Source of the DNA: Leuconostoc litchii
GTDB taxonomy: Bacteria > Bacillota > Bacilli > Lactobacillales > Lactobacillaceae
NCBI RefSeq assembly: GCF_008107645.1
Contig: NZ_SDGY01000001.1
Coordinates: forward strand, 1,143,881-1,207,880
DNA: 64,000 bases
Reading direction: 5' to 3'
Part shown: positions 16,828-26,401 of the stretch, one piece after another
How positions within the stretch are numbered: position 1 is the first letter of the stretch
How the letters are laid out: the number at the start of each line of letters is the position of its first letter
Position numbers and translations under genes: made by a program
Notes under the pieces: model-generated
The model's input: the letters and a program-made list of their open reading frames with translations, nothing else
Databases searched by the model: none
What the model was told of the DNA's origin: nothing

Positions 16828-17724
16828 TCATTCCCCCAAAGCAATAATGACTTCAAGTGTCATTTTTTCTAACCGCGCTTGCAATGATAAATTTACTTTA
16901 CGCAGTTGGTCATCAGCAAATATCGCATCACTTGCCTTTACGAGCTGATGAACATCATAATGTTGCATCAATGTTTTATATAAACCAACTAAATTAGGAA
17001 AAGCTAATTTTTCATCGTCTACTTTATTATAAATAATTGTATCTCGAGCTAATTTGTGTAGCCAGTTCAGAAATAATTGCTGTTGTTTTAAATTGGTAAG
17101 ATGACCAATGATTTTTGTTTGAATAAACGCAAAGGACTCAATACGCCGTTGCATCATGAGTTCAAACCACTTAAATAAATCAAGCTGAGTTTGTTTTTGC
17201 CAATCGCTATCAATATCGTCCTTATTAATTTCTGCGGTTAGGAGATGAACAATTTGTGCACGTGATTGAATGGTTGGCAACACATCAGAGAGGTTTTCTG
17301 TCAGCATCATAATTAACTGTGGACCGGCAGGTTCTTCAATAAACTTAAGTAATGAATTGGCTGCACTAACGGTCATAGTTTCAACAGCATCTAAAACAAA
17401 AACTTTTCGTGCACTTTCGGTAGTTGTTGTAACAAATTCTGGCATTAAATCACGGATTTGAGAGACCTTTAGTGCATTTGAAGGTGCAATGGGTGAAACA
17501 ATATGTACATCTGGGTGTTCGTTCTCAGCTATTCGTAAAGCATTGCGATCATCTGCACGAACTACTTGCCAAGCAATATAACGCGAAAAAGCCAGCTTTG
17601 CAGACTGACTTGGCCCAACTAATAAATATAAATGACTCAGCTTATCTCGTTTTAATAAGTCTTGGAAACGAGTCACTTCAGTAGGATAATTCTGTTGTGC
17701 AATTTTAACAAAATCAGGCAACAT
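16828..17724 (-). CDS. holB: DNA polymerase III subunit delta'
   Basis: 298 aa, clamp-loader AAA+ fold. The P-loop region is VGPSQSAKLAF, so the Walker A is degenerate as expected for delta'. KVFVLDAVETMTVSAANSLLKFIEEP is the conserved Walker B/sensor block. ATG overlaps the darA stop (TGATG). Confidence 0.93.
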   Translation of the reverse strand: MLPDFVKIAQQNYPTEVTRFQDLLKRDKLSHLYLLVGPSQSAKLAFSRYIAWQVVRADDRNALRIAENEHPDVHIVSPIAPSNALKVSQIRDLMPEFVTTTTESARKVFVLDAVETMTVSAANSLLKFIEEPAGPQLIMMLTENLSDVLPTIQSRAQIVHLLTAEINKDDIDSDWQKQTQLDLFKWFELMMQRRIESFAFIQTKIIGHLTNLKQQQLFLNWLHKLARDTIIYNKVDDEKLAFPNLVGLYKTLMQHYDVHQLVKASDAIFADDQLRKVNLSLQARLEKMTLEVIIALGE

Positions 17725-18053
17725 CAGAACTGTTCAAATGAATCAATACTTTGGGTAAACACAGTTGCACCACCAACTTCAATTTCAATTGGATAGGCAC
17801 CTGCATGATCACCACTAACATCTAAACTTATAGGAGGAACCATAAATTGTTTACGCTTCTGTGAAACTTTTTTAATGATATCCATCACTTCTGATACACG
17901 TTCATCTTCAATAGCAATCATAAAAGTGGTGTTACCTGATCGTAAAAAACCACCAGAAGTCGCTAAACGGGTTGCACGAATGTTTGCTTTAACAAAAGCA
18001 TTGCTGAGTTTAGTTGTATCTTTATCCTGAACAATAGCAGTAACTAATTTCAT
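17724..18053 (-). CDS. darA: Cyclic-di-AMP receptor, PII-like
   Basis: 109 aa, YaaQ/DarA family (MKLVTAIVQDKDTTKLSNAF; GFLRSGNTTFMIAIED). PII-like trimer that binds c-di-AMP. The family is conserved in this replication cluster; its partner is still unclear. It overlaps tmk by ATGA. Confidence 0.93.
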   Translation of the reverse strand: MKLVTAIVQDKDTTKLSNAFVKANIRATRLATSGGFLRSGNTTFMIAIEDERVSEVMDIIKKVSQKRKQFMVPPISLDVSGDHAGAYPIEIEVGGATVFTQSIDSFEQF

Positions 18054-18691
18054 GATTTTTCCTCCAAAATATGATTGATAAGTGTCCGCGTATCATCAAT
18101 AACTTTATCAAGTGGTTGTGTAGCATCTACTATTTTAATTCTATCAGAAAATTCACTTTGAAGTTTTAAATATGTCTTGCGAACCTTCTGATGAAAGGCT
18201 AAGCTTTCCTTATCTAACCGATCTATCTTCCCTTGACGATTTTCATTTACACGTGCTAAACCAAGCTCAACTGGCACATCGAGATAAATTGTTAAATCTG
18301 GCAAAAGTCCATCTATAGCAAATTGATTGACTTGCCATATATTGTCAACACCTAAATCACGTCCACCGCCTTGATAGGCCAAAGAACTATCCACATAGCG
18401 ATCAGATATTACAAGTTTATTTTTGGCCAATGCTGGTAAAATGTTTTCTACAAGGTGTTGTCGACGAGCTGCTGCATATAAAAGTGCTTCAGTTCTTTTA
18501 TCCATACCATTGTCTTCTTCTGGCTGTAATATTTCTCTAATTGCCTCAGAAATTGGATTACCACCAGGCTCACGTGTGCTGACTAAATCATTGCCAAACT
18601 GCATTTTTAGTTCTGCAATAAGCGTATTAAGAACACTAGTTTTCCCGGCCCCTTCTGGACCTTCAAATGATATAAATATTGGATTCAGCAT
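18050..18691 (-). CDS. tmk: Thymidylate kinase
   Basis: 213 aa. P-loop GPEGAGKTS at 11-19; DR(Y/F) motif in ISDRYVDSSLAYQG; LID-type basic region. It makes dTDP from dTMP. Classic neighbour of darA and holB. Confidence 0.96.
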   Translation of the reverse strand: MLNPIFISFEGPEGAGKTSVLNTLIAELKMQFGNDLVSTREPGGNPISEAIREILQPEEDNGMDKRTEALLYAAARRQHLVENILPALAKNKLVISDRYVDSSLAYQGGGRDLGVDNIWQVNQFAIDGLLPDLTIYLDVPVELGLARVNENRQGKIDRLDKESLAFHQKVRKTYLKLQSEFSDRIKIVDATQPLDKVIDDTRTLINHILEEKS

Positions 18692-18720
18692 ATTTTTCCT
18701 TATAAAAAATTATTTAAAAT

Positions 18721-18981
18721 TTAGATACGATCTGTTTTCAAAACATGAGTCTGCATGTGGCCTACAGTTTTGCGGCGACGAGCTTCACGATATAAATAAT
18801 TAAATTTCGAGCGAGCTAACGCAGTTTGAGCCTGTATAAGACGTAAATTTACCTGACCATCTAGTAATGCAGCTTCAGAATTTTGCGCAGTATCCCAGTC
18901 AATTTTCGCTTTGTCAATCTGAAATACAAGTGCCCGATCATATTCTTCACGTAACCCTGTCTTTTTTTTGCCAAATATCAT
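18721..18981 (-). CDS. YaaL family protein (DUF2508)
   Basis: 86 aa, charged and mostly helical, with W29-adjacent [15 protein letters not shown] and a basic C-terminal half. Position between recR and tmk and the sequence fit the YaaL family of unknown function. ATG overlaps the recR stop (ATGA). Confidence 0.85.
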   Translation of the reverse strand: MIFGKKKTGLREEYDRALVFQIDKAKIDWDTAQNSEAALLDGQVNLRLIQAQTALARSKFNYLYREARRRKTVGHMQTHVLKTDRI

Positions 18982-19583
18982 AATCTTGTCCGTCCTTGTA
19001 CTGCTTTGATTAGTGTTAATTCATCTGCATAATCAATATCAGACCCAACTGCTAATCCATGTGCTAAGCGTGTTACTGTAATACCAGCAGGTTTCAACAA
19101 GCGTGCTAAATACATTGCTGTTGCTTCCCCTTCAGCATTAGCATTGGTACCAACAATAATCTCTTTGATTTCTTCATGTTCAGATAATCGTTTAATTAAA
19201 CTCGGCAAATTAATATCTTCGGGTCCAGTACCTGCACTAGGAGAAATAACACCATTCAATACATGGTATAAACCATGATAATCACGAGTATTTTCCATGG
19301 CCATAACATCACGAGAATTTTCAACCACAAAAACTGTTGTTTGGTCACGAGATTCATCACGACAAATAACGCATGGATCTGTGTCATTTGAGGTAATATT
19401 ACCACAAACAGAGCAGAAAGTTAAATCAGTTTTAGCTGAAACCAATGAGTTTGCAAAATTTTTCACGTCACTCTCAGCCATGCCTAACGTATAAAAAGCT
19501 AATCTTGTGGCTGTTTTTGAACCAATTCCGGGTAATTTCGTATAACTATCTATTAATTTAGCGATAGGTTCAGGATATTGCAT
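18978..19583 (-). CDS. recR: Recombination mediator RecR
   Basis: 201 aa. [19 protein letters not shown] start, C4 zinc finger ([15 protein letters not shown]) and a Toprim domain ([18 protein letters not shown]). It works with RecF/RecO in loading RecA. The ATG has no SD of its own; a 21-codon ORF with a strong SD (ATG 19618) overlaps its start. The ybaB gene normally between dnaX and recR is missing. Confidence 0.95.
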   Translation of the reverse strand: MQYPEPIAKLIDSYTKLPGIGSKTATRLAFYTLGMAESDVKNFANSLVSAKTDLTFCSVCGNITSNDTDPCVICRDESRDQTTVFVVENSRDVMAMENTRDYHGLYHVLNGVISPSAGTGPEDINLPSLIKRLSEHEEIKEIIVGTNANAEGEATAMYLARLLKPAGITVTRLAHGLAVGSDIDYADELTLIKAVQGRTRL

Positions 19584-19618
19584 AGTTTTAGATTGTCTCG
19601 CGCTTCAGCGCTGAACAT
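19553..19618 (-). CDS. Small ORF overlapping the recR start (possible coupling ORF)
   Basis: 21 codons, beginning [13 protein letters not shown], with SD AGGAAGGA 5 nt before ATG 19618. It ends 31 nt inside recR in another frame. It may help ribosomes reach recR, whose own ATG lacks an SD. No homologue recognised; it could be chance. Confidence 0.3.
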   Translation of the reverse strand: MFSAEARDNLKLCNILNLSLN

Positions 19619-19631
19619 TTTTCCTTCCTAA

Positions 19632-21365
19632 TTAGTCAACAATATTTACTAGTTCTTCGCCAAATAATGCTTTGGCTTCACTAACAACCTTTGGATCGTC
19701 ATTTGGTATTTCTTGTTCTTGCAAAGATATAGTTTTTGGTTGATCTACCCCAGAATTAACATATTGAACACGAGGGACATCTACTAAGCGAATGTTTAAT
19801 GTCTCTCCTGAACGTAAATTAGTAACATATGTAGCTCGGTCCGAAGACCATTCATCCTGTGAGATTAAAATAATTTCAGTAGGAAGGGCTTGCTGTTTTA
19901 ATTGTGCTACTAACTGATTTTGCAATATTTTATTTTGCAAGGCTTGTTCTAGTAGTGCCGGGTAATCAAAAGCCAAAACTATTGCTTCTTCACTAGCCGC
20001 TACAGGTTCAGCAATAGTAAGCAATGCTTGTTGCTTAACATCAAATCGTTGTAATAGATCAGTCCATGCATTTTTCACTCGAATCAATGCTTCTCGCTTA
20101 GCTGCCACTAAAACAGCAAAAACAGCCTTTTGTCCGGTACGTGCCAACAATTCTTGCGTTGTAGTATTGACATCAGAAACTGCTGTAGTGATCTCTTTTG
20201 CTGGTACTGTCATTTCTTTTTCAAAGATAGCATCAGAAGCTGATTTTTCGTGTGAATTAGTTTCTTTGTTCGTGGCTAGTTTTGGTAAAACAGGTTTCGA
20301 CACTACTTTTTCATGAGTCATTTCTTTGGCATCAGAAATGGATAATTTCACCGTCAGCAATTCCAAATACACATCACTCTGCATCGTCTGTAATAATTGC
20401 TTTTGAATATCGTCCAATGTGACCATCATTTGTTGAATACGTGATGTGCCCAACTCTGATGTTAGTAACTGCAAATCATGCAATGGTGCAGTGGTTTTTA
20501 CTAAATTAGGAGCAATTTGGGCTAACATCACATCGCGCAAAACACTCAATAAATCTGCCACAAAGCGTGTGGCATCTTTACCAGATAACAGTATGTCATG
20601 GAGCACTTTCAGCGCAGATTCTGTATCAAAAACACTCACTTTTTGTAGATAAGAGATTAGTTGTGAGGATTCCGTGGAACCTGTTACCTGGAGAGCATTT
20701 TCAAGTGTTACGTGGTCAAAACCAAAAGCCAATACCTGATCTAAAATAGATAAGGCATCACGCATACCACCTTCAGCAACATTAGCAATGACTTGCAATG
20801 CATCATCATCAAAAGCAACATTTTCTTTTTTTAAAATCTCAGCCATTCTAGCTTTTATTGTTTCATCATCAATTCGTTTGAATTCAAATCTTTGAGTTCG
20901 AGATAAAATAGTTGCAGGTATTTTTTGTGGTTCAGTCGTCGCTAAAATAAATTTAACATTAGTTGGTGGTTCCTCTAATGTTTTCAAAAGTGCATTAAAA
21001 GCACCAGTTGAAAGCATATGAACTTCATCAATAATATAAATTTTATACTTTGCTTCTATTGGCGCGTAATTAGCCCCATCACGAATATTGCGAATTTCAT
21101 CAACACCATTATTTGAAGCTGCATCAATCTCAATGATATCTGGAATTTGTGAATCCTCTATATCTGATGCAATACCATTAATCTCACGAGCAAAGATTTT
21201 AGCTGCTGAAGTTTTACCTGTTCCACGTGGGCCACTAAATAAATACGCATGACCTGTTTGCTCAGTTTTAATTGCATTTTTAAGCGTTTGTGTAATGATT
21301 TTTTGGCCAACCATGTCATCAAAAGAGTGTGGACGGTAGACGCGGTATAATGCTTGATATGCCAA
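19632..21365 (-). CDS. dnaX: DNA polymerase III subunits gamma/tau
   Basis: 577 aa from a TTG start (21365) preceded by a very strong SD, GGAGGTGAT. Walker A GPRGTGKTS at 45-53, Walker B IIDEVHMLS, sensor TEPQKIPATILSRTQRFEF; C-terminal tau-like domain. Oddity: between Walker A and EIDAASNNG there is only a short EINGIASDIEDSQIPDI segment and no Cys, so the usual CxxC-type zinc module is missing. It otherwise looks intact and is expected to drive the clamp loader. Confidence 0.95.
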   Translation of the reverse strand: MAYQALYRVYRPHSFDDMVGQKIITQTLKNAIKTEQTGHAYLFSGPRGTGKTSAAKIFAREINGIASDIEDSQIPDIIEIDAASNNGVDEIRNIRDGANYAPIEAKYKIYIIDEVHMLSTGAFNALLKTLEEPPTNVKFILATTEPQKIPATILSRTQRFEFKRIDDETIKARMAEILKKENVAFDDDALQVIANVAEGGMRDALSILDQVLAFGFDHVTLENALQVTGSTESSQLISYLQKVSVFDTESALKVLHDILLSGKDATRFVADLLSVLRDVMLAQIAPNLVKTTAPLHDLQLLTSELGTSRIQQMMVTLDDIQKQLLQTMQSDVYLELLTVKLSISDAKEMTHEKVVSKPVLPKLATNKETNSHEKSASDAIFEKEMTVPAKEITTAVSDVNTTTQELLARTGQKAVFAVLVAAKREALIRVKNAWTDLLQRFDVKQQALLTIAEPVAASEEAIVLAFDYPALLEQALQNKILQNQLVAQLKQQALPTEIILISQDEWSSDRATYVTNLRSGETLNIRLVDVPRVQYVNSGVDQPKTISLQEQEIPNDDPKVVSEAKALFGEELVNIVD

Positions 21366-21483
21366 TTTCCATCACCTCCATATATCATTGCCAAACATAC
21401 GTGTTACTGTTATGTTAGCTAATAATTTTATACAATTGAACGTTATTAATTCAAAAAACACTAATTTTCAACGTTTAGTTTAT

Positions 21484-21592
21484 AAAAAAAGACCGCTACG
21501 CGGCCACTTATGTACACAAGCACAACATCGAACAACCTTAGAGCTGCTACATTCCTGTCCTGACCCGGTTCGGGAGCCAACGCTTGCCTGCC
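21484..21592 (-). ncRNA. ffs: Signal recognition particle RNA, small bacterial type (4.5S/scRNA)
   Basis: The minus strand carries the conserved SRP apical domain, GGGTCAGGACAGGAATGTAGCAGC, in two overlapping halves around 21540-21570, flanked by pairing arms (CAAGC with GCTTG). It ends in a terminator hairpin GGCCGC/GCGGTC followed by T7 (21484-21505). The 5' end is placed at 21592 from the promoter. Partner of Ffh in membrane protein targeting. Confidence 0.9.
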
Positions 21593-21597
21593 TTTAT

Positions 21598-21626
21598 ATT
21601 ATATCTAATTTTGCTGCTTTAAGCAA
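21598..21626 (-). promoter_or_regulatory. SRP RNA promoter
   Basis: -35 TTGCTT (21621-21626), 17-nt spacer, perfect -10 TATAAT (21598-21603). The -35 is inside the last codons of the upstream HD-domain gene. Confidence 0.75.
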
Positions 21627-22137
21627 ATACAGATACAAATTTATTAGTTATTTTTTCGTGCCACTTGAAATATGTTAAATATGTTTTCGGTATAAAATAC
21701 TCATTTACTGCTGCAAAATCATCAACTAAGCTGACAATCCAGCTTTCACGATACTTTGGCAACGCAACAGTAGCACCAAACATATGTTTTACAATAATGT
21801 CAGCTTCTTTATCACTAATGTTTGTAATTTTACGTGCATTTTTTAATGCTATGCGAGGATGCACATAAGCATGAGAACCCTCATCAAACTTTGTTACACG
21901 CCAATCATAATAAAATAAATCGTGTAACAAGCCTGCCCTAGCAGTCGCAACTTCGTCTGCACCAATTTTTTTAGCGATCAAGTATGACTGATAAGATACA
22001 GATATTGAATGCGTTAAACGATCAGAAAAATGATGTTGTGTATAATTTGAAAGCTTTTGTACTTCTTCGCGCTGCAATAAATCATCAATAATATTCAAAT
22101 AGTCACTATCAGCACGCCAAGCGTTTGGATTTTTCAT
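21619..22137 (-). CDS. HD-domain protein, probable phosphohydrolase
   Basis: 172 aa. HD superfamily: H in DRLTHSISVSYQS, the HD pair in ARAGLLHDLFYYDW, then a His in YVHPRIALKNA and D in SLVDDFAAV. The fold suggests a metal-dependent phosphohydrolase; the substrate is unknown. It sits between tadA and ffs/dnaX. Confidence 0.8.
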   Translation of the reverse strand: MKNPNAWRADSDYLNIIDDLLQREEVQKLSNYTQHHFSDRLTHSISVSYQSYLIAKKIGADEVATARAGLLHDLFYYDWRVTKFDEGSHAYVHPRIALKNARKITNISDKEADIIVKHMFGATVALPKYRESWIVSLVDDFAAVNEYFIPKTYLTYFKWHEKITNKFVSVFA

Positions 22138-22184
22138 TCATTTTCCTCTTTTTAATTTCTACCAATTATTATAAACTATTTTGG

Positions 22185-22697
22185 TCATAAATAAAAATTA
22201 TTGATTTTTTTAATCTTGCGCTTTGCACGAATATCACTAAAAAAAAGTTGCAACAATTCACTTGCTTCTTTACTACGTATACCATCATGAACTTCAACAA
22301 TATGATTTAAACGCTTGTCTTCTAACAATGTATATAGTGAACGCGTTGCACCACCTTTTGAATCCTCCGCACCATAATAAACCACTGGAATACGTGCATT
22401 AATAATTGCTCCAGCGCACATAATACAAGGTTCGAGCGTTACGAACAATGCGGTATCTTCTAATCGCCAAGATTTGAGCCAACTATTAGCAGATTCAATT
22501 GCTAATAGTTCAGCATGAGCTGTGGCAATCTGATTGGCTTCACGATGATTATGCGCGCGCGCTATAATCTGATTTTCATATACAATGACAGCACCAATTG
22601 GTACTTCCCCTTCATCACGTGCACTTTTGGCTTCGTTTAAAGATTCTTGCATAAAATAATCAACTTGTTCGTCGCTAAATGTTGGTCCCTGTGCCAT
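22185..22697 (-). CDS. tadA: tRNA-specific adenosine deaminase
   Basis: 170 aa from ATG 22697 (GGAGAG upstream), overlapping the methyltransferase gene by 23 nt. Zinc/catalytic motifs HAE (TAHAELLAIE) and PCxxC (EPCIMCAGA). It deaminates wobble A34 to inosine in tRNA-Arg(ACG). The window also has a tRNA-Leu with A34 (AAG), a possible second substrate. Confidence 0.94.
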   Translation of the reverse strand: MAQGPTFSDEQVDYFMQESLNEAKSARDEGEVPIGAVIVYENQIIARAHNHREANQIATAHAELLAIESANSWLKSWRLEDTALFVTLEPCIMCAGAIINARIPVVYYGAEDSKGGATRSLYTLLEDKRLNHIVEVHDGIRSKEASELLQLFFSDIRAKRKIKKINNFYL

Positions 22698-23310
22698 ACA
22701 TGCTCTCCAAGATATAGTATCCTTTATCTTTATGAATAATTTTTGCATTGCCAAAAGCTGCTGCCATATTCTTTTGTGCTGATGGCGCACCTTGCTTTTT
22801 TTGTAAAACAGCAATTAATTTTCCACCATCTTGCAAATGATTTTTTGCTTCTTGCAGCATTTTGGTTACAACTATTTTTCCAGCTCGAATTGGTGGATTA
22901 ACCATAATCAAGGCATATTTGTCCTTTATATTCGCATATATATCTGATTGAAAAACCATAACTTGCTGTGAAACTCCATTTTTTTCAGCATTTTTCCGAG
23001 CCAAATCTAATGCTCTTTCGTTAACATCAACCATATCTACTTGGCGTTGGTATGCTTTCGCTAAACTAATTCCAACCGGACCATAGCCGGTACCCAAATC
23101 AAGTATTTTACCGTTAGGAAGCGATGTTTTTTCCAAAGCATTCAACATAGTTCTTGTACCAAAATCCACAGTTGACTTTGAAAACACACCACTATCAGTT
23201 GTAAACTCTAACTGATGACCTAATAAATTAAACTCAAAATTGTGGTAGTTATGTTCAGCATTGGGATTAGCTGTAAAATATTGCTCGCTAGAATTTTTTT
23301 TATCCGTCAT
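22675..23310 (-). CDS. Class I SAM-dependent methyltransferase, RsmC-like
   Basis: 211 aa. SAM motif ILDLGTGYGPVGISLA and the N6-adenine/guanine-type motif IMVNPPIRAG. Family members near rplL are annotated as 16S rRNA G1207-type methyltransferases (RsmC-like); exact target not shown. Transcribed toward tadA. Confidence 0.88.
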   Translation of the reverse strand: MTDKKNSSEQYFTANPNAEHNYHNFEFNLLGHQLEFTTDSGVFSKSTVDFGTRTMLNALEKTSLPNGKILDLGTGYGPVGISLAKAYQRQVDMVDVNERALDLARKNAEKNGVSQQVMVFQSDIYANIKDKYALIMVNPPIRAGKIVVTKMLQEAKNHLQDGGKLIAVLQKKQGAPSAQKNMAAAFGNAKIIHKDKGYYILESMYGTGTNI

Positions 23311-23355
23311 TCTATCTACTCCTTAATAATTTAGCAATCACTGGTAAGATTATGT

Positions 23356-23390
23356 ACAAAAAAAGAAGTACCAAAGTACTTCTCCTTTTA
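23356..23390 (-). terminator. rplJL terminator
   Basis: Stem AGAAGTAC / GTACTTCT (23364-23371, 23376-23383) with a T7 run on the minus strand. Confidence 0.8.
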
Positions 23391-23402
23391 TTTTGAAAAA
23401 GA

Positions 23403-23768
23403 TTACTTCAAAGTAACTGAAGCACCAGTTGCTTCCAAAGATTCCTTCAATGCGTTAGCATCGTCTTCGCTCAAGCCTTCTTTAACAACTGAAGGTGCGT
23501 TATCAACTAAGTCTTTAGCTTCCTTCAAGCCCAAGCCAGTTGCTTCACGAACTGCCTTGATAACCTTAACTTTAGCAGTACCTGCTGAAGTCAATTCTAC
23601 GTCAAATTCTGACTTTGCTGCGGCTGCACCGTCAGCTGCACCAGCGGCTGCTACAGGAGCTGCTGCTGAAACGTTAAATTCTTCTTCGATAGCTGAAACC
23701 AAGTCAGCCAAGTCCAAGATCGTTGCATCCTTTAATGATGCGATGATCGCGTCTTTATCAAAAGCCAT
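23403..23768 (-). CDS. rplL: 50S ribosomal protein L7/L12
   Basis: 121 aa: N-terminal dimer domain, Ala/Gly-rich hinge (about residues 36-52) and C-terminal factor-binding domain ([15 protein letters not shown]). Follows rplJ, ends at a terminator. Confidence 0.97.
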   Translation of the reverse strand: MAFDKDAIIASLKDATILDLADLVSAIEEEFNVSAAAPVAAAGAADGAAAAKSEFDVELTSAGTAKVKVIKAVREATGLGLKEAKDLVDNAPSVVKEGLSEDDANALKESLEATGASVTLK

Positions 23769-23814
23769 GATCTAAATCCTCCAAGTGATTTTTAATTGTA
23801 TTTTTAGTTAAATG

Positions 23815-24351
23815 TTATTCAGCATCTGTAGATGCTTCTGCAGCAGGAGCTGCAGATTCCTCTTCCAACTTGTCTTGCACTGCCTTAACAGCATATGCAA
23901 ATGAACGAATTGAGAATTGGAATTCTGCCATCAATTGACCAAGCAATCCTTCACGTGAAGGCAATGATGCATACTTGTTAATGTCATCAATGTTAGCAAT
24001 AGTACCATCGACAACACCACCCTTGATTTCCAAGGCTGCGTTATCATCAGCAAACTTTTTCAAGATGCGTGCTGGTGCAACTGCGTCGTCAGTTGAAAAG
24101 GCAACAGCTGAAGGACCGGCAAAGATGTCGTTCAATTCAGCGTAACCAGCTTTTTCAGCAGCACGTGTCAAGATTTTATTCTTGATAACTTCAAGAGCAA
24201 CACCTTCTTCACGCAATTGATGACGTAATTCAGTAGATTGAGCAACTGTCAATCCACGAGCATCAACAACAACAGCTGAAGCAGCTGACTTAAATTGTTC
24301 AGCAATTTCTTCAACTTTTTGTGCCTTAACTGCAATAGCTTTTTCACTCAT
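23815..24351 (-). CDS. rplJ: 50S ribosomal protein L10
   Basis: 178 aa from ATG 24351 (SD AAAGGAGAA). The SEKAIAVKAQKVEEIAEQ start and the C-terminal helix that holds L7/L12 dimers are typical. An in-frame ATG at 24399 lies in the leader hairpin and is not the start. Expression is presumably controlled by the leader at 24394-24481. Confidence 0.96.
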   Translation of the reverse strand: MSEKAIAVKAQKVEEIAEQFKSAASAVVVDARGLTVAQSTELRHQLREEGVALEVIKNKILTRAAEKAGYAELNDIFAGPSAVAFSTDDAVAPARILKKFADDNAALEIKGGVVDGTIANIDDINKYASLPSREGLLGQLMAEFQFSIRSFAYAVKAVQDKLEEESAAPAAEASTDAE

Positions 24352-24393
24352 ATTGATATTTCTCCTTTCTTTAAATTTATTTTGCAAAAGAAA

Positions 24394-24481
24394 TCCCATG
24401 TGCCAAAAGACACACGGGAAAAGTTTTTAAACTTCCTCGGCAGGATATTAAGATGCAAGCACCACCTGAGTCTTAGGCAAA
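24394..24481 (-). promoter_or_regulatory. L10 leader (ribosomal protein autoregulatory RNA)
   Basis: The 5' leader of rplJ contains GCCTAAGACTCAGGTGG and CCTGCCGAGG, the conserved L10/L7-L12 binding core, followed by a terminator-like hairpin CCCGTGTG/CACATGGG (24395-24418). This matches the Firmicute L10 leader that attenuates rplJL when free L10(L12)4 is in excess. Confidence 0.8.
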
Positions 24482-24532
24482 ATTGATTCAATTACTTAAT
24501 AAATTTTACCAAACGAAGTTGATAATGTCAAA

Positions 24533-25225
24533 TTACAATGTATTAATATCCAATGTTACAGCTGGACCAAATGTTGATGAAATTGACACGTGTTGTACAT
24601 AAGTACCCTTAACAGCTGCAGGACGAGCCTTGATAACTGTTTCAGCAATTGACTTGATATTTTCAGCCAACTTGCCTTCTTCAAATGATACACGACCAAC
24701 AGGTACAGCAACGTTTCCATCGCGGTCCGTACGGTATGTTACTTGTCCGCCCTTGGCATCTGAAACAGCCTTAGTAACGTCCATTGTAACTGTACCAGTC
24801 TTAGGGTTTGGCATCAATCCCTTAGGACCCAACGCACGACCTACACGACCAACTTGAGCCATCATGTCAGGTGTTGCAACGGCAACGTCAAAGTCTAACC
24901 ATCCACCTTGGATACGTTGTACCAAGTCAGCAGCACCAACAACGTCAGCACCAGCTGCTTCAGCTTCTTTTGCCTTGTCACCTTGTGCAAAGACAACAAC
25001 AGTCTTATCTTTACCAGTTCCGTTTGGCAACACAACAGCACCACGCAATTGTTGGTCTGCTTGACGTGTGTCAACGTTCAACTTGAAAACAACTTCAACA
25101 GAAGCGTCGAACTTAGCAAAATCGATTTCTTTTACCAATGAAACAGCGTCGTTTAAAGCATAAGCCTTCTCAGCCTCTACTTTTGTTGCTGCTGCAACAT
25201 AATTTTTACCATGCTTTTGAGCCAT
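24533..25225 (-). CDS. rplA: 50S ribosomal protein L1
   Basis: 230 aa. [17 protein letters not shown], the [20 protein letters not shown] block and [14 protein letters not shown] are diagnostic. ATG shares one base with the rplK stop (TAATG). L1 stalk; can act as a translational repressor of its operon. Confidence 0.97.
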   Translation of the reverse strand: MAQKHGKNYVAAATKVEAEKAYALNDAVSLVKEIDFAKFDASVEVVFKLNVDTRQADQQLRGAVVLPNGTGKDKTVVVFAQGDKAKEAEAAGADVVGAADLVQRIQGGWLDFDVAVATPDMMAQVGRVGRALGPKGLMPNPKTGTVTMDVTKAVSDAKGGQVTYRTDRDGNVAVPVGRVSFEEGKLAENIKSIAETVIKARPAAVKGTYVQHVSISSTFGPAVTLDINTL

Positions 25226-25689
25226 TATTCTGCGTCCTCCTTGATTGCTGTACCTTCAACAGTCAAGTCAACACCATCAACAGTAACACCCATTGAGCGT
25301 GCTGTACCTTCGATCATACGCATAGCGTTTGTAATGTCGTTGGCATTCAAATCGGCCATCTTGTTTTCCGCGATAGCACGGATTTGATCAAGAGTAACGT
25401 TTCCAGCTTTCTTTGTGTTAGGTTCTCCAGAACCCTTACCAACAATTTTACGTAATTGATCAGCTGCAGGTGGTGTCTTTGTAACGAATTCAAATGAACG
25501 ATCGTCGAAGACAGAGATTTCAACTGGAATAATTGATCCAGCTTGATCTGCAGTACGTGCGTTAAATTCCTTAGTGAATTGCGCAATGTTAATTCCAGCT
25601 TGTCCCAATGCAGGACCAACTGGTGGTGCCGGTGTCGCTTTAGCGGCGGCAATTTGTAGCTTAACTACGTTTACAACTTTTTTAGCCAC
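25225..25689 (-). CDS. rplK: 50S ribosomal protein L11
   Basis: 154 aa (family about 141), GTG start at 25689 with [29 protein letters not shown] and [10 protein letters not shown] are the conserved 23S-binding region. A small hairpin GTGTT/AACAC lies just before the SD. First gene of rplKA. The C-terminus is about a dozen residues longer than in E. coli. Confidence 0.97.
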   Translation of the reverse strand: MAKKVVNVVKLQIAAAKATPAPPVGPALGQAGINIAQFTKEFNARTADQAGSIIPVEISVFDDRSFEFVTKTPPAADQLRKIVGKGSGEPNTKKAGNVTLDQIRAIAENKMADLNANDITNAMRMIEGTARSMGVTVDGVDLTVEGTAIKEDAE

Positions 25690-25805
25690 GATTTTTTCCT
25701 CCTCGTGTTGTGGTGAAACACAGCTTTAGTGCTGCTCCCACGCATGTCTACTGACATACCATATCATTTTATCAAAAACAAAAATAAAATTCAAGCATTA
25801 ACATT

Positions 25806-26384
25806 TTATAAAGAGTCTAATGTTGTATCAACATCAGCAAAATCAAGTTCTGTTGGTGTTTCACGTCCGAATACTGCTACTGTGGCTTCTAAAGTTTGCT
25901 TTTCATGGTCAATAGAAGTTACTATACCTTCCATACCAGAAAATGGCCCAGAAATAATTTTAACAGTTTGCCCTACTGTAACATCTAGATCAACCTTTTC
26001 ACGCGTAACCATGCCCATACGCTTCATCAATAGATCCACTTCTTCAGGAAGCAGAGAATTAGGCTTTGACCCAGCACCGTGGGAACCTAAGAACCCAGTA
26101 ACGCCAGGTGTATTACGAACAACATACCACGCTTCATCAGTCATATTGTCTTCATGGGGTGTTGCCATTTCTACCAACACATATCCCGGAAAGTCATTTT
26201 CAACAGTTTGCTTAGCTTCTCCATCTTGAATGGTAGTCACTTCTTGTTCAGGTACTAAAATACGAAAGATTTGCTCTGACATACCCATTGTTTGTGTACG
26301 TGATTCTAAATTGGCCTTAACTTTATGTTCATATCCTGAATAAGTATGCACAACGAACCATGATTTTTCAATTTCTTCAGACAT
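25806..26384 (-). CDS. nusG: Transcription termination/antitermination factor NusG
   Basis: 192 aa. NGN domain start SWFVVHTYSGYEHKVKANLE and C-terminal KOW domain (VTVGQTVKIISGPFSGMEG). Binds RNA polymerase and modulates pausing and Rho/ribosome coupling. Follows secE after an attenuator-like hairpin. Confidence 0.97.
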   Translation of the reverse strand: MSEEIEKSWFVVHTYSGYEHKVKANLESRTQTMGMSEQIFRILVPEQEVTTIQDGEAKQTVENDFPGYVLVEMATPHEDNMTDEAWYVVRNTPGVTGFLGSHGAGSKPNSLLPEEVDLLMKRMGMVTREKVDLDVTVGQTVKIISGPFSGMEGIVTSIDHEKQTLEATVAVFGRETPTELDFADVDTTLDSL

Positions 26385-26401
26385 TATTAACCCCTTTTTT
26401 C

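Noticed and set aside
21388..21678. 96-codon plus-strand ORF between dnaX and the HD gene
   Set aside because: It is antisense to the SRP RNA, whose promoter, conserved core and terminator are clear.
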